64,000 nt of DNA from JAAYXE01 sp964391195 (GTDB taxonomy: Bacteria > Chloroflexota > Anaerolineae > Anaerolineales > UBA4823), in the NCBI GenBank assembly GCA_964391195.1, contig CAYMLG010000010.1, forward strand, positions 1-64,000, given 5' to 3'. Made by a program: the position numbers and the translations under genes. This document shows, piece after piece, positions 31,458 through 40,426 of the stretch (position 1 is the first letter of the stretch; each line of letters starts with the position of its first letter). The notes beneath the pieces were generated by a model that ran no database searches, was not told the DNA's origin, and was given only the letters and a program-made list of their open reading frames with translations.

Positions 31458-32155
31458 TCCTGAGACTCACCATCCTGCTGCTGGAAGCGGACCCAACCGC
31501 GGCGGAAAGCATAAATTGTCGCCTGGGTCCGGTCTTCCACACCCAACTTCCGCAATATGGCTGTAACGTGGTTTTTAACTGTCTGGTGGCTGATTTTCAA
31601 CAATGATGCGATCTCTTTGTTGCTAAGACCGCGGGTAATGTAGGTGAGAACTTCCATCTCTCTGGCCGACAGTGGTTGGGTGGTTTCTACAGCGCCTCTT
31701 TCCTGGCGCTGCCCGCTTCCCTGGTGATCGTCCAGCCATTGCTCAAAATTTGCCGCGCTGTACACTCTGCCATCGATCACGTAATTCCCGGCTACCACGG
31801 CGCGGATGACATCCGCCAGCATCTCCGGCTCGACATCCTTGGTGCAATATGCCGCTGCGCCGGCCCGCATCGCCTGGAACTGCTGCGCGGCGTCATCATA
31901 AGCGGTGAGCAGGATCACCCGGGTGGACAGTTTTTCATTCCCCACAACCCGGGTCACCTGCTGTCCATTGAGCCCGGGCAGGTTGACGTCGATCACCGCA
32001 ATCATGGGGTGCAGGCCGCGAATCAAGTCCAACGCTTCTTCACCGGTAGCGGCCTGCCCGACAACTTCGAAGTCCGGTTCGAGGGCTAACGCGTTGCTCA
32101 CGCCCTGGCGGAATAATGGATGATCATCAACCACGATGATCGGTATCGAGTTCAT
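31454..32155 (-). CDS. NarL/DegU-family response regulator
   Basis: 233 residues from ATG 32155, placing strand 1 of the receiver right after the start; an ATG at 32179 is an alternative. Receiver: Asp10-Asp11, phospho-acceptor Asp56 (IAVIDVNLPG), Thr in ILLTAYD, Lys in YCTKDVE. LuxR helix-turn-helix: LSAREMEVLTYITRGLSNKE and SHQTVKNHVTAILRKLGVE. First gene of a kinase-regulator pair located just upstream of the pilin locus. Target genes are not visible from sequence; the pilin promoter is a candidate. Confidence 0.95.
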   Translation of the reverse strand: MNSIPIIVVDDHPLFRQGVSNALALEPDFEVVGQAATGEEALDLIRGLHPMIAVIDVNLPGLNGQQVTRVVGNEKLSTRVILLTAYDDAAQQFQAMRAGAAAYCTKDVEPEMLADVIRAVVAGNYVIDGRVYSAANFEQWLDDHQGSGQRQERGAVETTQPLSAREMEVLTYITRGLSNKEIASLLKISHQTVKNHVTAILRKLGVEDRTQATIYAFRRGWVRFQQQDGESQE

Positions 32156-32315
32156 TTGGTTTCTCACCGTGTTGGGCATCTATGTGCTTGAGTATAGCAC
32201 AGGACCCTAAACCTGAACAAGTTTACAAAGCAAACGAAAAAGTAAGCAATTCAGCAGTAATGTTTCAGACCGGCTGTGACCAGAAGCAAGTTGATTTATT
32301 TTTGTGAGGGATAAG

Positions 32316-33851
32316 TTACCGCCACCTGTAAACTGCCATATTTTCGCCGCCCGCATCCGGGCTAAACAGCCCGTTCGTCGTAAAAATCATCTCAGCCTGC
32401 CTGACCAATGCAGGATACCAGCCAGGAAATGTTATCAGGTAATCTGCTCGCTGCTCCTCCAGGAATCCTGCCAATTGGATTTCATCTCTGATGAAGGGGA
32501 TCACTTCGGGTGACACAAGCCCGGCCAGATCTAATATTTGTCTATCCGCAAAATAGCCCAGTGCGCCGATGTCATGCGCAGCAATGCGCGCCTCTGGCGG
32601 CGTGTTCTGAGCAACCCACCGTGCTGTGGCAACCATTTCACTCTCGATGATGGCCACATCGCGAACATAAGCCGCCCCGCCCTGAAGCCAGAACGCGACC
32701 AGCACCAGCGCGCAGGTGAGAGCCCACGTCCGGCTGACGAGGCGGCGCAGTAACTGCCCGCTTTGCAGTTGGATCCACCCGGCAAACCCCACTGCAGACA
32801 GCGCCAGGAAGACCGGAATGACCGGGAGCACATACCGCCCATGCTGGTAGGTTACGGGGAGTCTCCAGGCATACAGGCACACATATCCAATGACCCACAG
32901 CCCGGCCGCCAGCATTCCCCACTTTCGCTCGCGCGCCGCCTGCCAGAGGGCGAGGACAAAACCGGGGACCAGCACAGCTCCCACACCCACCAGCGGCGGC
33001 AGCGCCTGCTGAGCAATCCGGGCGAGGAAGGGGACCTGGCGAGTGACGGCGTACTCAGCTTGCTTGGCAAAAAAGGTGTTCGGCCACCAGGCGCCGGCCA
33101 GCAGCCGGTTGAAGATCAGGTATGGCCCGAAGACCAGGGAAACCCCTACAGCCAGTTGAACGGCTGCCGCCAGTTTCTTCCTCGCCGGTTCCCCACTGTT
33201 AGCGACCAGGATCAGCAAAGCCGGGCCCAGGAGTGTAATCCCATCCGGCCGCAGCCAGGCGCTCAGCCCGCTCAGGAGGCCGATCCCGAACCAGCTCACC
33301 CGCTCGCCCGACAGTTTCACCAGGCAGACCAGGACCACCAGGCTGTAGAGCAGCGTCTCCATCCCCGAGCCTGCAGCCCAAACCAGGTGCCACTCGAACA
33401 ACAGCAATCCCCCAATCCATGGGGCCCAACCTGCCCTGTGCGGCAGCCAGATGCGAAAAGCCCGTTCGCCGGCCAACCCGATTCCTACCAACGCCAGCCA
33501 GCCCAGCAAAAAGGTCCACACATAAGGCCCGAGTCGCAAAAAGTGACCGCCCGCCAGGAGCAGGGACCAGAGCGGGGCTGTGGAACCTGCCGAGGGCTGC
33601 CCGGGGATAAAGGACCACTCTCCGAAGCTCGCCAGGTTGCGGGCGTAGGTCTGGTGGATCCAGGCATCATCCAGTGGGAATCCCAGCCGGTAATTGAGAG
33701 CGCTCCAGGCTAAGAAACCGCCCAGAGAGATGGCAGCCGTCAACGCGTAGGAAGGCAGCCAGCTTCGCCAGGCAGCCTTTCTTTCCGCTGCCGGCTGCGA
33801 GCGGTTACGGATGACCGGGCCTGATTTCGTAAACATGGGCTTGATCAACAC
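32316..33851 (-). CDS. GT-C-type membrane glycosyltransferase-like protein, 1
   Basis: 511 residues, about ten to twelve hydrophobic segments. After the first helix the loop has Asp61-Asp62 in GFPLDDAWIHQTYARN, the acidic motif of GT-C enzymes that use polyprenyl-phosphate sugars. The C-terminal extracytoplasmic part includes VAQNTPPEARIAAHDIGALG, often seen in such proteins. GTG at 33851 overlaps the upstream gene by 47 bp; ATG at 33836 is an alternative and ribosome sites are poor. Probably adds a sugar to a surface glycan; specificity unknown. Confidence 0.75.
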   Translation of the reverse strand: MLIKPMFTKSGPVIRNRSQPAAERKAAWRSWLPSYALTAAISLGGFLAWSALNYRLGFPLDDAWIHQTYARNLASFGEWSFIPGQPSAGSTAPLWSLLLAGGHFLRLGPYVWTFLLGWLALVGIGLAGERAFRIWLPHRAGWAPWIGGLLLFEWHLVWAAGSGMETLLYSLVVLVCLVKLSGERVSWFGIGLLSGLSAWLRPDGITLLGPALLILVANSGEPARKKLAAAVQLAVGVSLVFGPYLIFNRLLAGAWWPNTFFAKQAEYAVTRQVPFLARIAQQALPPLVGVGAVLVPGFVLALWQAARERKWGMLAAGLWVIGYVCLYAWRLPVTYQHGRYVLPVIPVFLALSAVGFAGWIQLQSGQLLRRLVSRTWALTCALVLVAFWLQGGAAYVRDVAIIESEMVATARWVAQNTPPEARIAAHDIGALGYFADRQILDLAGLVSPEVIPFIRDEIQLAGFLEEQRADYLITFPGWYPALVRQAEMIFTTNGLFSPDAGGENMAVYRWR

Positions 33852-35415
33852 TCCCTAAATAGCGAAAACCGGGATAATCCGCCGGGGATTCGTACATCTC
33901 CTCCCCATCCACAATCTGATCGATCTCCAGCAGCAGGAATCGAGCGTTGAAATCGGCTGCCGCGGCCAGCAACCCTTTCACATCCGTATACGGGATCGAA
34001 ACCGCCGGCCGGTGGGCGGCGATGTAATACCCTGGGGGATTGTTCACCATCACCACTGCTTCAGGCGGCGCTCCCCACTGCGTCAGAGCTGTTTCCAATT
34101 GGGCGTAAAGGGCCTGCTCATCTCCCCAACGACTCTCCATCCCCGGCAGCAATCCCTGTTCGGCCATCCGAAGGGTGGTGACGAACAGCGCCAGAACGAT
34201 CGCCGCGAATTGGAAAACTCTCGTCGCCTGCCGCAGGTTCCACCGCCGCAGTTGCGCGGCCTTGCTCACGGCCGCCTCCAGGCCAGGTGGGGCTGCCGCC
34301 CAGAACAATGGCTGGAGCGCGGCCCCGGAATGAAAAAAACCGCCGCGCGCCCCGGCAAAAGGAAATACGACTGTCATCGCTATTATGGTAAGCAACCAGG
34401 CAGCGGCGCCCAGGGCAGCCCGGCGGTCCCTTCGCAACCGCCATAGCCCCACAATGATGAACGGCGCCAGGAAGATCTGCCCCTGCACCGCCAGAGCAGT
34501 TTGCAAGTTTAGCCAGAGCGACTCGAACCGGGCGCGAATCAACGCCCCCAGTCCGGCGCTCAACCAGCGTTCCGGGGTCAGGGTAGAAGCGGGATAGAGA
34601 TAGAGCTCATTGTATTCGGTCACCCAAAGCGCCCGCGTCCCACCCGGCGCTAAAAGGGTGCCAAACACCGCCCAATTCCGCGCCAGCCAGGGGCCCATCA
34701 CAAACAAATACCCGCATATCCCTGCCGCCAGGCTGCTGGCGACGTCTGGCAGAAGCCCGGGAGGAAAAGCCCGTGCGGAGCGGATCGTTACCCGGTTCGT
34801 CCAGATCGGGTAGCAGGCAAAGACCAGGGTCAGGAACAGCCACAGCAAACCGTCGGCTCGCGCCAGGTGCATCAACCCGGCCACCCCACCCAATGCCAGG
34901 AAGCGCATTATCTGGGTTCTCATCCCCGATCCGGCGACCAGCAGCCAGGATCCACCCAAGGCCATATACAGCCCAAAGGTATCCGTGGTCGGCAGGAAGG
35001 GCAGATAGAAGCCGGAGAAGACGGCCAGCAAGCCGGAGATCCAGGCCAGATCCCGCCGGCCGGTCATGACAAAGCTCAAGCGAGCGGTGAGCGGCGGAAC
35101 GATCCCGACGAGCAAGATGAAACCCAACCGCGCCGCCGTGAAGCTCATACTTCCCCCGCTTATGCGGATCCCCAGAGCGCCTAATATGGAGGCCAGCGGC
35201 ATCCAGTAGGCGTGGGAAGGAGCCGGGAGCCCGGACGGATCGCCGAGATAGTTCCAGATAAAGTCTTCCCAGAAACCCTTTCCGCCCGCCAGGGACAGGG
35301 CTCCGGCGAAATAATAATCCGCGTCCATGTACCCCGGCGCCGGTTCGAGCAGGGCGACCAGAACTGCGCCGGTCAATCCCAAAAGGAATAATATCAGCAG
35401 TTGTGAAGTCTTCAT
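33805..35415 (-). CDS. GT-C-type membrane glycosyltransferase-like protein, 2
   Basis: 536 residues, multi-pass. The first-loop acidic motif is YMDADYYFAGAL (Asp31, Asp33), followed by PSHAYWMPLASIL. The C-terminal domain (from about 430) is hydrophilic and lies outside. It is co-directional with four other such genes and 3 bp from the next, so one transcript is likely. Function within the family is inferred from topology and motif only. Confidence 0.72.
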   Translation of the reverse strand: MKTSQLLILFLLGLTGAVLVALLEPAPGYMDADYYFAGALSLAGGKGFWEDFIWNYLGDPSGLPAPSHAYWMPLASILGALGIRISGGSMSFTAARLGFILLVGIVPPLTARLSFVMTGRRDLAWISGLLAVFSGFYLPFLPTTDTFGLYMALGGSWLLVAGSGMRTQIMRFLALGGVAGLMHLARADGLLWLFLTLVFACYPIWTNRVTIRSARAFPPGLLPDVASSLAAGICGYLFVMGPWLARNWAVFGTLLAPGGTRALWVTEYNELYLYPASTLTPERWLSAGLGALIRARFESLWLNLQTALAVQGQIFLAPFIIVGLWRLRRDRRAALGAAAWLLTIIAMTVVFPFAGARGGFFHSGAALQPLFWAAAPPGLEAAVSKAAQLRRWNLRQATRVFQFAAIVLALFVTTLRMAEQGLLPGMESRWGDEQALYAQLETALTQWGAPPEAVVMVNNPPGYYIAAHRPAVSIPYTDVKGLLAAAADFNARFLLLEIDQIVDGEEMYESPADYPGFRYLGSVDQAHVYEIRPGHP

Positions 35416-35418
35416 CGC

Positions 35419-36732
35419 TTATTGGATTCGCTCGGCCAGCTCGTCGATCAGCAGGCGCGGCGGGCGCACCCACCACCAGCGTACCCAATAGAGCCCGATG
35501 ATCAAAAACACGGGCAGGATCAAGAACAGGGCAATCGACTGTTCCAAGGGGACGCCGGCCAGATAGAATTTCCCGTACAGCAGCCACAGGCCGAAAAACA
35601 TGATCAGCAGGCTGCCGACCACCAGCCCGCCCCCCAACCGGCCCCAGCGCTGTACCCAAACCGACAGCACGATGATAACCGCCGGGAGAAAGACGATGTA
35701 GTTTGTAAAGGAGGTGGGCACCCCCACCAGGACGCTGAGGACCAGGGTGAGATACACGGTCCACACCAGCCAGTTGAAATCAGCTTGCAGCGCCGCGCGC
35801 CATTCCCAGAACAGGATCCCCAATGAAAAAACGGTCACGAACCAGCCGAACTGCCGCCCGGCGCCAGGCGCAGCCCGGAAGAAAAATTCCCCCGGAGTGG
35901 CCGGGCCGGTATTGAACACAAACACCAGGGTCTGGAGAAAATTGTCCCACAGCCAGGCGGGAAAGAACAGGCTGGTGACACCCACCATAAAGGCCAGGGT
36001 CACGATTGTGCTCCAAAAGATCGACCACCGTTCTCGCCTGGCTGCCCAGAAGAGGATGAAAGGGACCAAAAGCAAGACGACCTGCGGTTTAAATGTAGCC
36101 AGGGCCAGGGCTACACCGGCCAGGACGTCGTTCTCCGAACGGATGGCGATCAGAGCGATCAGGATCAACAGCCCCTGCAGGATTGCAGGTTCGCCGGCGA
36201 TGATGGATGGGACTGAATAGATCCACAACGACAGGAAAATCACAAGTGCGGCGAGCAATGCGCCGGGCATCTTCCAGCGCGATAAATTCACACTCAGCGC
36301 AATGACCGTAAACAGAGCGAGCTCCAGAATTACCATCCAGGCTGCCAGAGCAGTCTGATAATCGGCTATCAATCCAAATGGCGCAAAAATAAAGATCGAG
36401 TAAAAGGGATAGAGGAATAATGCCTCTGCCTCGGGCTGCCCTGGGAATTGATCCGCCATGGACCTTCGTAACCGGTTGCTCGCTTCCTCGCTGTACGGGC
36501 TAATCCCTTCCGTGAGGAAAATACGGCTGCCCTCCCAGCGCGGCAGGAACTTTTCCCCGGCGAACGGCAGTTCAGCGGCGTAATTATAGTTGAGATAGAA
36601 TAATCCCACCACAACGAGAAGAGCGAGCAGAACCATTCCACTCAACAAGATCAATCGTCGATCGTCTTCCAATCCTCCTCCATCGCGAAAACCGGGTCGT
36701 CCGCGCGCAATTCCACCCGGCTCACCGGTCAA
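35419..36732 (-). CDS. GT87 (DUF2029)-type membrane glycosyltransferase-like protein
   Basis: 437 residues, about ten hydrophobic segments. A GT87-like pattern is seen: first-loop aromatic/acidic region (LPFAGEKFLPRWEGSRIFL), FLYPFYSIFIFAPFGLI, and the family-typical central GEPAILQGLLILIALIA followed by LATFKPQVVLLLVPFILFW. GT87 enzymes transfer mannose-like sugars from polyprenyl phosphate. The first 30 residues are polar and Gly/Arg-rich; a later ATG is possible. The 209 bp upstream (36733-36941) hold no gene. Confidence 0.8.
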   Translation of the reverse strand: MTGEPGGIARGRPGFRDGGGLEDDRRLILLSGMVLLALLVVVGLFYLNYNYAAELPFAGEKFLPRWEGSRIFLTEGISPYSEEASNRLRRSMADQFPGQPEAEALFLYPFYSIFIFAPFGLIADYQTALAAWMVILELALFTVIALSVNLSRWKMPGALLAALVIFLSLWIYSVPSIIAGEPAILQGLLILIALIAIRSENDVLAGVALALATFKPQVVLLLVPFILFWAARRERWSIFWSTIVTLAFMVGVTSLFFPAWLWDNFLQTLVFVFNTGPATPGEFFFRAAPGAGRQFGWFVTVFSLGILFWEWRAALQADFNWLVWTVYLTLVLSVLVGVPTSFTNYIVFLPAVIIVLSVWVQRWGRLGGGLVVGSLLIMFFGLWLLYGKFYLAGVPLEQSIALFLILPVFLIIGLYWVRWWWVRPPRLLIDELAERIQ

Positions 36733-36941
36733 AGCGGGAGAGCCGGTCGCATTGCCGGATTATATCCTCGCCCACACTGATTTTCCCAACCGCAATGATT
36801 AATGCAAACGAAAACCCTTCGCCGGATTTTAACCCTAATCGAGAACTGCCCTGCGACAGTTATCAAAACTGAAAAGCCAGGACAGAGCTATTATACGATC
36901 AACCGTCAAATAAACTACACAGGGATGAGTAAAATTGCGCT

Positions 36942-38492
36942 ATGAAACCACGCCGGCTATCTTCGCTCATCGTTCACCCATTCCTGCTTGCCCTCTACCC
37001 GGTTATCGCCCTTATCACCCACAACCTATCCGAGGTTCAATTCGAAGAAATCTGGCGTGCCCTGCTGGCAATCCCATTAGGGGTTGCTGGCCTCTGGCTG
37101 TTGCTCTCATGGCTAACCAAAGACCTGGGCCGGGCGGGACTGGTCGTCTCCTTAGTGGTTGTGCTTTTCTTCAGCTACGGGCACCTGTACCAGTTCTTTA
37201 CGAACATCCCCGCTTTATCCGATAGCATCGGGCGGGCCGATGTGCTTGCCGCGATTTGGGCAGCAACTCTGATCGTTGGCCCCTGGTTGGTCTTTCGCTT
37301 GCTTAAGCGACCGGAGCCCGTGAACAGGTTTTTAAATGTGGTTTCCATCATTGCTATCGTTCTCGCCCTGGTCCCATTGCCCGGTTTCATCGTTTCTAAT
37401 CTCACCGCGGGGCTCACCGAGAAAAACACCCAACCGGTCGTTCTCGAACCCTCCTCCGATCCGCCCCCCGACATCTACTATATTATCGTCGATGGGTACG
37501 GGCGCCAGGATGTCCTGCAGCAGATCTACGGTTACGATAATTCAGCGTTCATCGAGTTCCTGCAAGATCAGGGCTTTTATATCACCGCAAACAGCCATAG
37601 CAATTACGTCCAAACCGATTTGTCGTTAGCCTCCTCATTAAATCTCGATTATCTCGATGTGTTGCTTCCAAAAATCGACGCCAGTTCGACCACACGCTTT
37701 CCCCTAATCGAACTGATCCAGGAGAGCCGGATCCGCACTTATCTGGCACAGGCGGGATACCAGTTTATAGCTCTCTCCAGCAGCTATTCTCACACCAGGA
37801 TCGAAGATGCAGATCGATATTTGCAATCAACAAAAATAACAAATAAATTCGAGGAGACACTGTTAGAGAATTCCATCGTGGCGATCTATATGAGTGAGGT
37901 TTGGGTCGATACATACCGGCGCAGTATCCTGGATGCTCTCGAAACACTGGCAAATATGCCGGACACTGGCTCACCTCGCTTCGTCTTTGCCCACATTCTG
38001 ATGCTCCATCCGCCGTTCGTTTTTGGTCCCAACGGGGAACCACAACCAATCATCTCTACGGACGACAACGAATATGTCGACATAAGCCAGGTGTATATCG
38101 AAGGTTATAATCGTTCACTGATCTATTTAAATACCCTCTTGAGAGAGGCAATCACCGGCATCAAGGCCAACTCAGTTACTGACCCGGTAATTATCCTGCA
38201 GGCGGACCATGGACCGGGAGGACATGGGGACTGGTCTCGGACAGATCAGGCGTGCTACTGGGAGCGCATGTCCATCCTCAATGCTTATTACTTACCTGGA
38301 GTTGATGAAAATCGCCTCTATCCGTCGATCAGCCCGGTCAACACCTTTCGCCTGATCCTGGATGAGTACTATGGGACGGATTTTGGGTTGTTGGAAGATC
38401 GCAGTTACTTCTCCCGTTGGAATACCCCATACCAGTTTGAAGACGTTTCCGATCAAACAAATGCCTGCCCTATCGATACTCTGATACCATAA
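36942..38492 (+). CDS. Membrane-anchored sulfatase/phosphatase-fold (alkaline-phosphatase superfamily) protein
   Basis: 516 residues. About four to five N-terminal membrane segments, then an extracytoplasmic domain: start IYYIIVDGYGRQDVLQQIYG with the metal-binding Asp and nucleophile region, and the distal metal motif QADHGPGGHGD. These resemble phosphoglycerol transferase/phosphoethanolamine transferase-like enzymes that decorate lipids or glycans. It is the only plus-strand gene in the glycan cluster; base composition looks lower in GC than neighbours, which may indicate separate acquisition. The substrate is unknown. Confidence 0.8.
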   Translation: MKPRRLSSLIVHPFLLALYPVIALITHNLSEVQFEEIWRALLAIPLGVAGLWLLLSWLTKDLGRAGLVVSLVVVLFFSYGHLYQFFTNIPALSDSIGRADVLAAIWAATLIVGPWLVFRLLKRPEPVNRFLNVVSIIAIVLALVPLPGFIVSNLTAGLTEKNTQPVVLEPSSDPPPDIYYIIVDGYGRQDVLQQIYGYDNSAFIEFLQDQGFYITANSHSNYVQTDLSLASSLNLDYLDVLLPKIDASSTTRFPLIELIQESRIRTYLAQAGYQFIALSSSYSHTRIEDADRYLQSTKITNKFEETLLENSIVAIYMSEVWVDTYRRSILDALETLANMPDTGSPRFVFAHILMLHPPFVFGPNGEPQPIISTDDNEYVDISQVYIEGYNRSLIYLNTLLREAITGIKANSVTDPVIILQADHGPGGHGDWSRTDQACYWERMSILNAYYLPGVDENRLYPSISPVNTFRLILDEYYGTDFGLLEDRSYFSRWNTPYQFEDVSDQTNACPIDTLIP

Positions 38493-38507
38493 ACTCATTC
38501 GTGTTTC

Positions 38508-39515
38508 TCACTGCACCGTTCCGAAACTCCAACTTTTCTTATTTTTGACTCCCACAACACCGGCCACCGCAGCCACAGCCAGCAAGCAGCCTGGCCAATA
38601 CAGCGGCATATCAACCAGGCTGTGAGCCAGAACCATGCCGATCAGGGCTAACTGCCAGCGACCCACCGGTTTGGCCCACCAGAGCCAGGCGGCAGCCAAC
38701 AGCATAGCCAACACTCCGAGCAGGCCCATCTCTGCCAGGATGTTGGCGAACAAGTTGTGGGCATGGGCGAAATATTTGCCGCTTACATGTGGATCAGGGA
38801 TAAGCTTCTCCGGGAGGATACCGCCGGGTCCCACGCCAAGCAGGAGATGATCTCCGGCGTTGGCAATCACCTGCTCGATATAGTAAAAGCGATCCATCGC
38901 GTTCCGGGGACGAATCGCAAACAGCGCAGCCACACCTACCGGTAAGGCCAGAACCGCCCATAGCAGTCGTCTTGGGTTCCAGGTGGGGGCATACCAGATC
39001 AAAACACCCACCACGGCGCCGAGCAGCGCTCCCCGGCTGTTCAGGAACAGCAGGGCAGCAAGGAATGGCAGCCCCCAAACCGGGCGGCCTTTCGCAAAGG
39101 CCAGGATCAGGCCCAGGGCCGGAAAGATGGCATCATAGTTGCGGTTGTTGATACCCAAAAGGTGAAGAATTGGCCCGAAAATCATCCACACCCAGCAGGC
39201 CATCCACAGGGCCTTCAATACCCGCTCTTCGCCCAGATCCGCAGCCAGGATCATCATACAAAACCCACCAATCCAAACGAGTAAGAACGTCCAGGCGAGA
39301 AAGCCAGGATTAGCGATGGTGGAGATGAGCCCGGCGACGAACAGTAAACCGGCAGGGATCAGCAGCGGCGGTCGGGTTCCCTGCCCAAATTTGTAGGCCA
39401 CAAAGGGAAGCACAAGGACCAGGGAACCTATGTATATCCAGGACACCTGGGGCATTAAGAACAGATCGCCCCCTAACAGCATGGCAAGAGAAAGGGCTAA
39501 GACCAGGACGCTCAT
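38508..39515 (-). CDS. O-antigen ligase/polymerase-like (Wzy_C) membrane protein
   Basis: 335 residues, about ten membrane segments. The large extracytoplasmic loop carries the family pattern: DRFYYIEQVIANAGDHLLLG, GVGPGGILPE, and the conserved His in YFAHAHNLFANILAEMG. Members transfer or polymerise undecaprenyl-linked glycans outside the membrane. It starts in the glycan cluster between a sulfatase-fold gene (convergent, 15 bp) and a GT87-like gene upstream. Confidence 0.85.
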   Translation of the reverse strand: MSVLVLALSLAMLLGGDLFLMPQVSWIYIGSLVLVLPFVAYKFGQGTRPPLLIPAGLLFVAGLISTIANPGFLAWTFLLVWIGGFCMMILAADLGEERVLKALWMACWVWMIFGPILHLLGINNRNYDAIFPALGLILAFAKGRPVWGLPFLAALLFLNSRGALLGAVVGVLIWYAPTWNPRRLLWAVLALPVGVAALFAIRPRNAMDRFYYIEQVIANAGDHLLLGVGPGGILPEKLIPDPHVSGKYFAHAHNLFANILAEMGLLGVLAMLLAAAWLWWAKPVGRWQLALIGMVLAHSLVDMPLYWPGCLLAVAAVAGVVGVKNKKSWSFGTVQ

Positions 39516-39568
39516 TATGCTCTATATTCAACTCCATGCTATACGAAAGATATTCGGATCGATTTCTG

Positions 39569-40423
39569 TCAAACCCCGATTGCTCTGAGAATCACCAACA
39601 CCCACAGCCCTGCCACGGCTGCCAGCATTTCCCACTGCGATTTCGACAGGCTCACCAACGCAGCCGCCCAGGTATGGAACGCGAGATATGGGGACAGGCA
39701 AGGTCCCGCCCCCATCGCAAACTCGATCTTGCGCCTGCGGATCGCCGCCACGAGCAGCGTCAGACCCACCGGGATCAACATCGGCCACATGCTGGTGTTC
39801 CACTCCGGGTTGACCATTTCCTCAAAACGCAGCGGCCAGGGCCCGAACAACACGAATGAGAGTAACAGAGCGAGCGTGATGGGCCAGAAGACCCGAACCA
39901 CCTCCCGTATCCCCCCATGCAGCCAGGAATCGACCAGAATAAAGATAGCCACCCCTAACCCCACCTGAGGTTTGATGGCCAGGAAGAACAGCCCCACCTG
40001 GGGCGGCAGGATAAAGCCCAGCATCGCCAGCCAGTCGATGTTGGCAAAGAGCAGCCCATGCATTACCGGCGGCGAGATGATAAACGCACCCACCGCCAGC
40101 GGTTTTGCCCCCAGGCGGTGAGCAATCAAGGCATAGGCGATCAACCCGACCAGAAAGAACGCCGCCCGACCGACCGGTTCGGGCAGAGGGGCGAACGGCA
40201 GTATGAATAAAATTACCCAGGGAGCATTATAAAAGCCTTCGATGGTATACGGCGAATGGCCCTCCATTACCGCCAGTGCAGCCGGGCGAAAAAAAAGGTG
40301 CCAATCGATGCCTTCCGGCAGGAAGATTGACAGGCCGTATACAACCGGGATCGCGGCCAGGATCCCGATCGGGATCGCCAACCAGCTCCTGGATTTTCGA
40401 GGAAAGCTCAGCAACAGGTTCAC
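39569..40423 (-). CDS. Short GT87 (DUF2029)-like membrane protein
   Basis: 284 residues, about eight hydrophobic segments, shorter than usual for GT87 (near 400). First loop: LPEGIDWHLFFRPAALAVMEGHSPYTIEG; then APWVILFILPFAPLPEPVGRAAF and FFLAIKPQVGLGVAIFILVDSW, the family's LxxxKPQ block. It ends early, so it may be a reduced family member or truncated at the C-terminus. It lies 3 bp downstream of the gene at 40427. Confidence 0.75.
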   Translation of the reverse strand: MNLLLSFPRKSRSWLAIPIGILAAIPVVYGLSIFLPEGIDWHLFFRPAALAVMEGHSPYTIEGFYNAPWVILFILPFAPLPEPVGRAAFFLVGLIAYALIAHRLGAKPLAVGAFIISPPVMHGLLFANIDWLAMLGFILPPQVGLFFLAIKPQVGLGVAIFILVDSWLHGGIREVVRVFWPITLALLLSFVLFGPWPLRFEEMVNPEWNTSMWPMLIPVGLTLLVAAIRRRKIEFAMGAGPCLSPYLAFHTWAAALVSLSKSQWEMLAAVAGLWVLVILRAIGV

Positions 40424-40426
40424 CCC

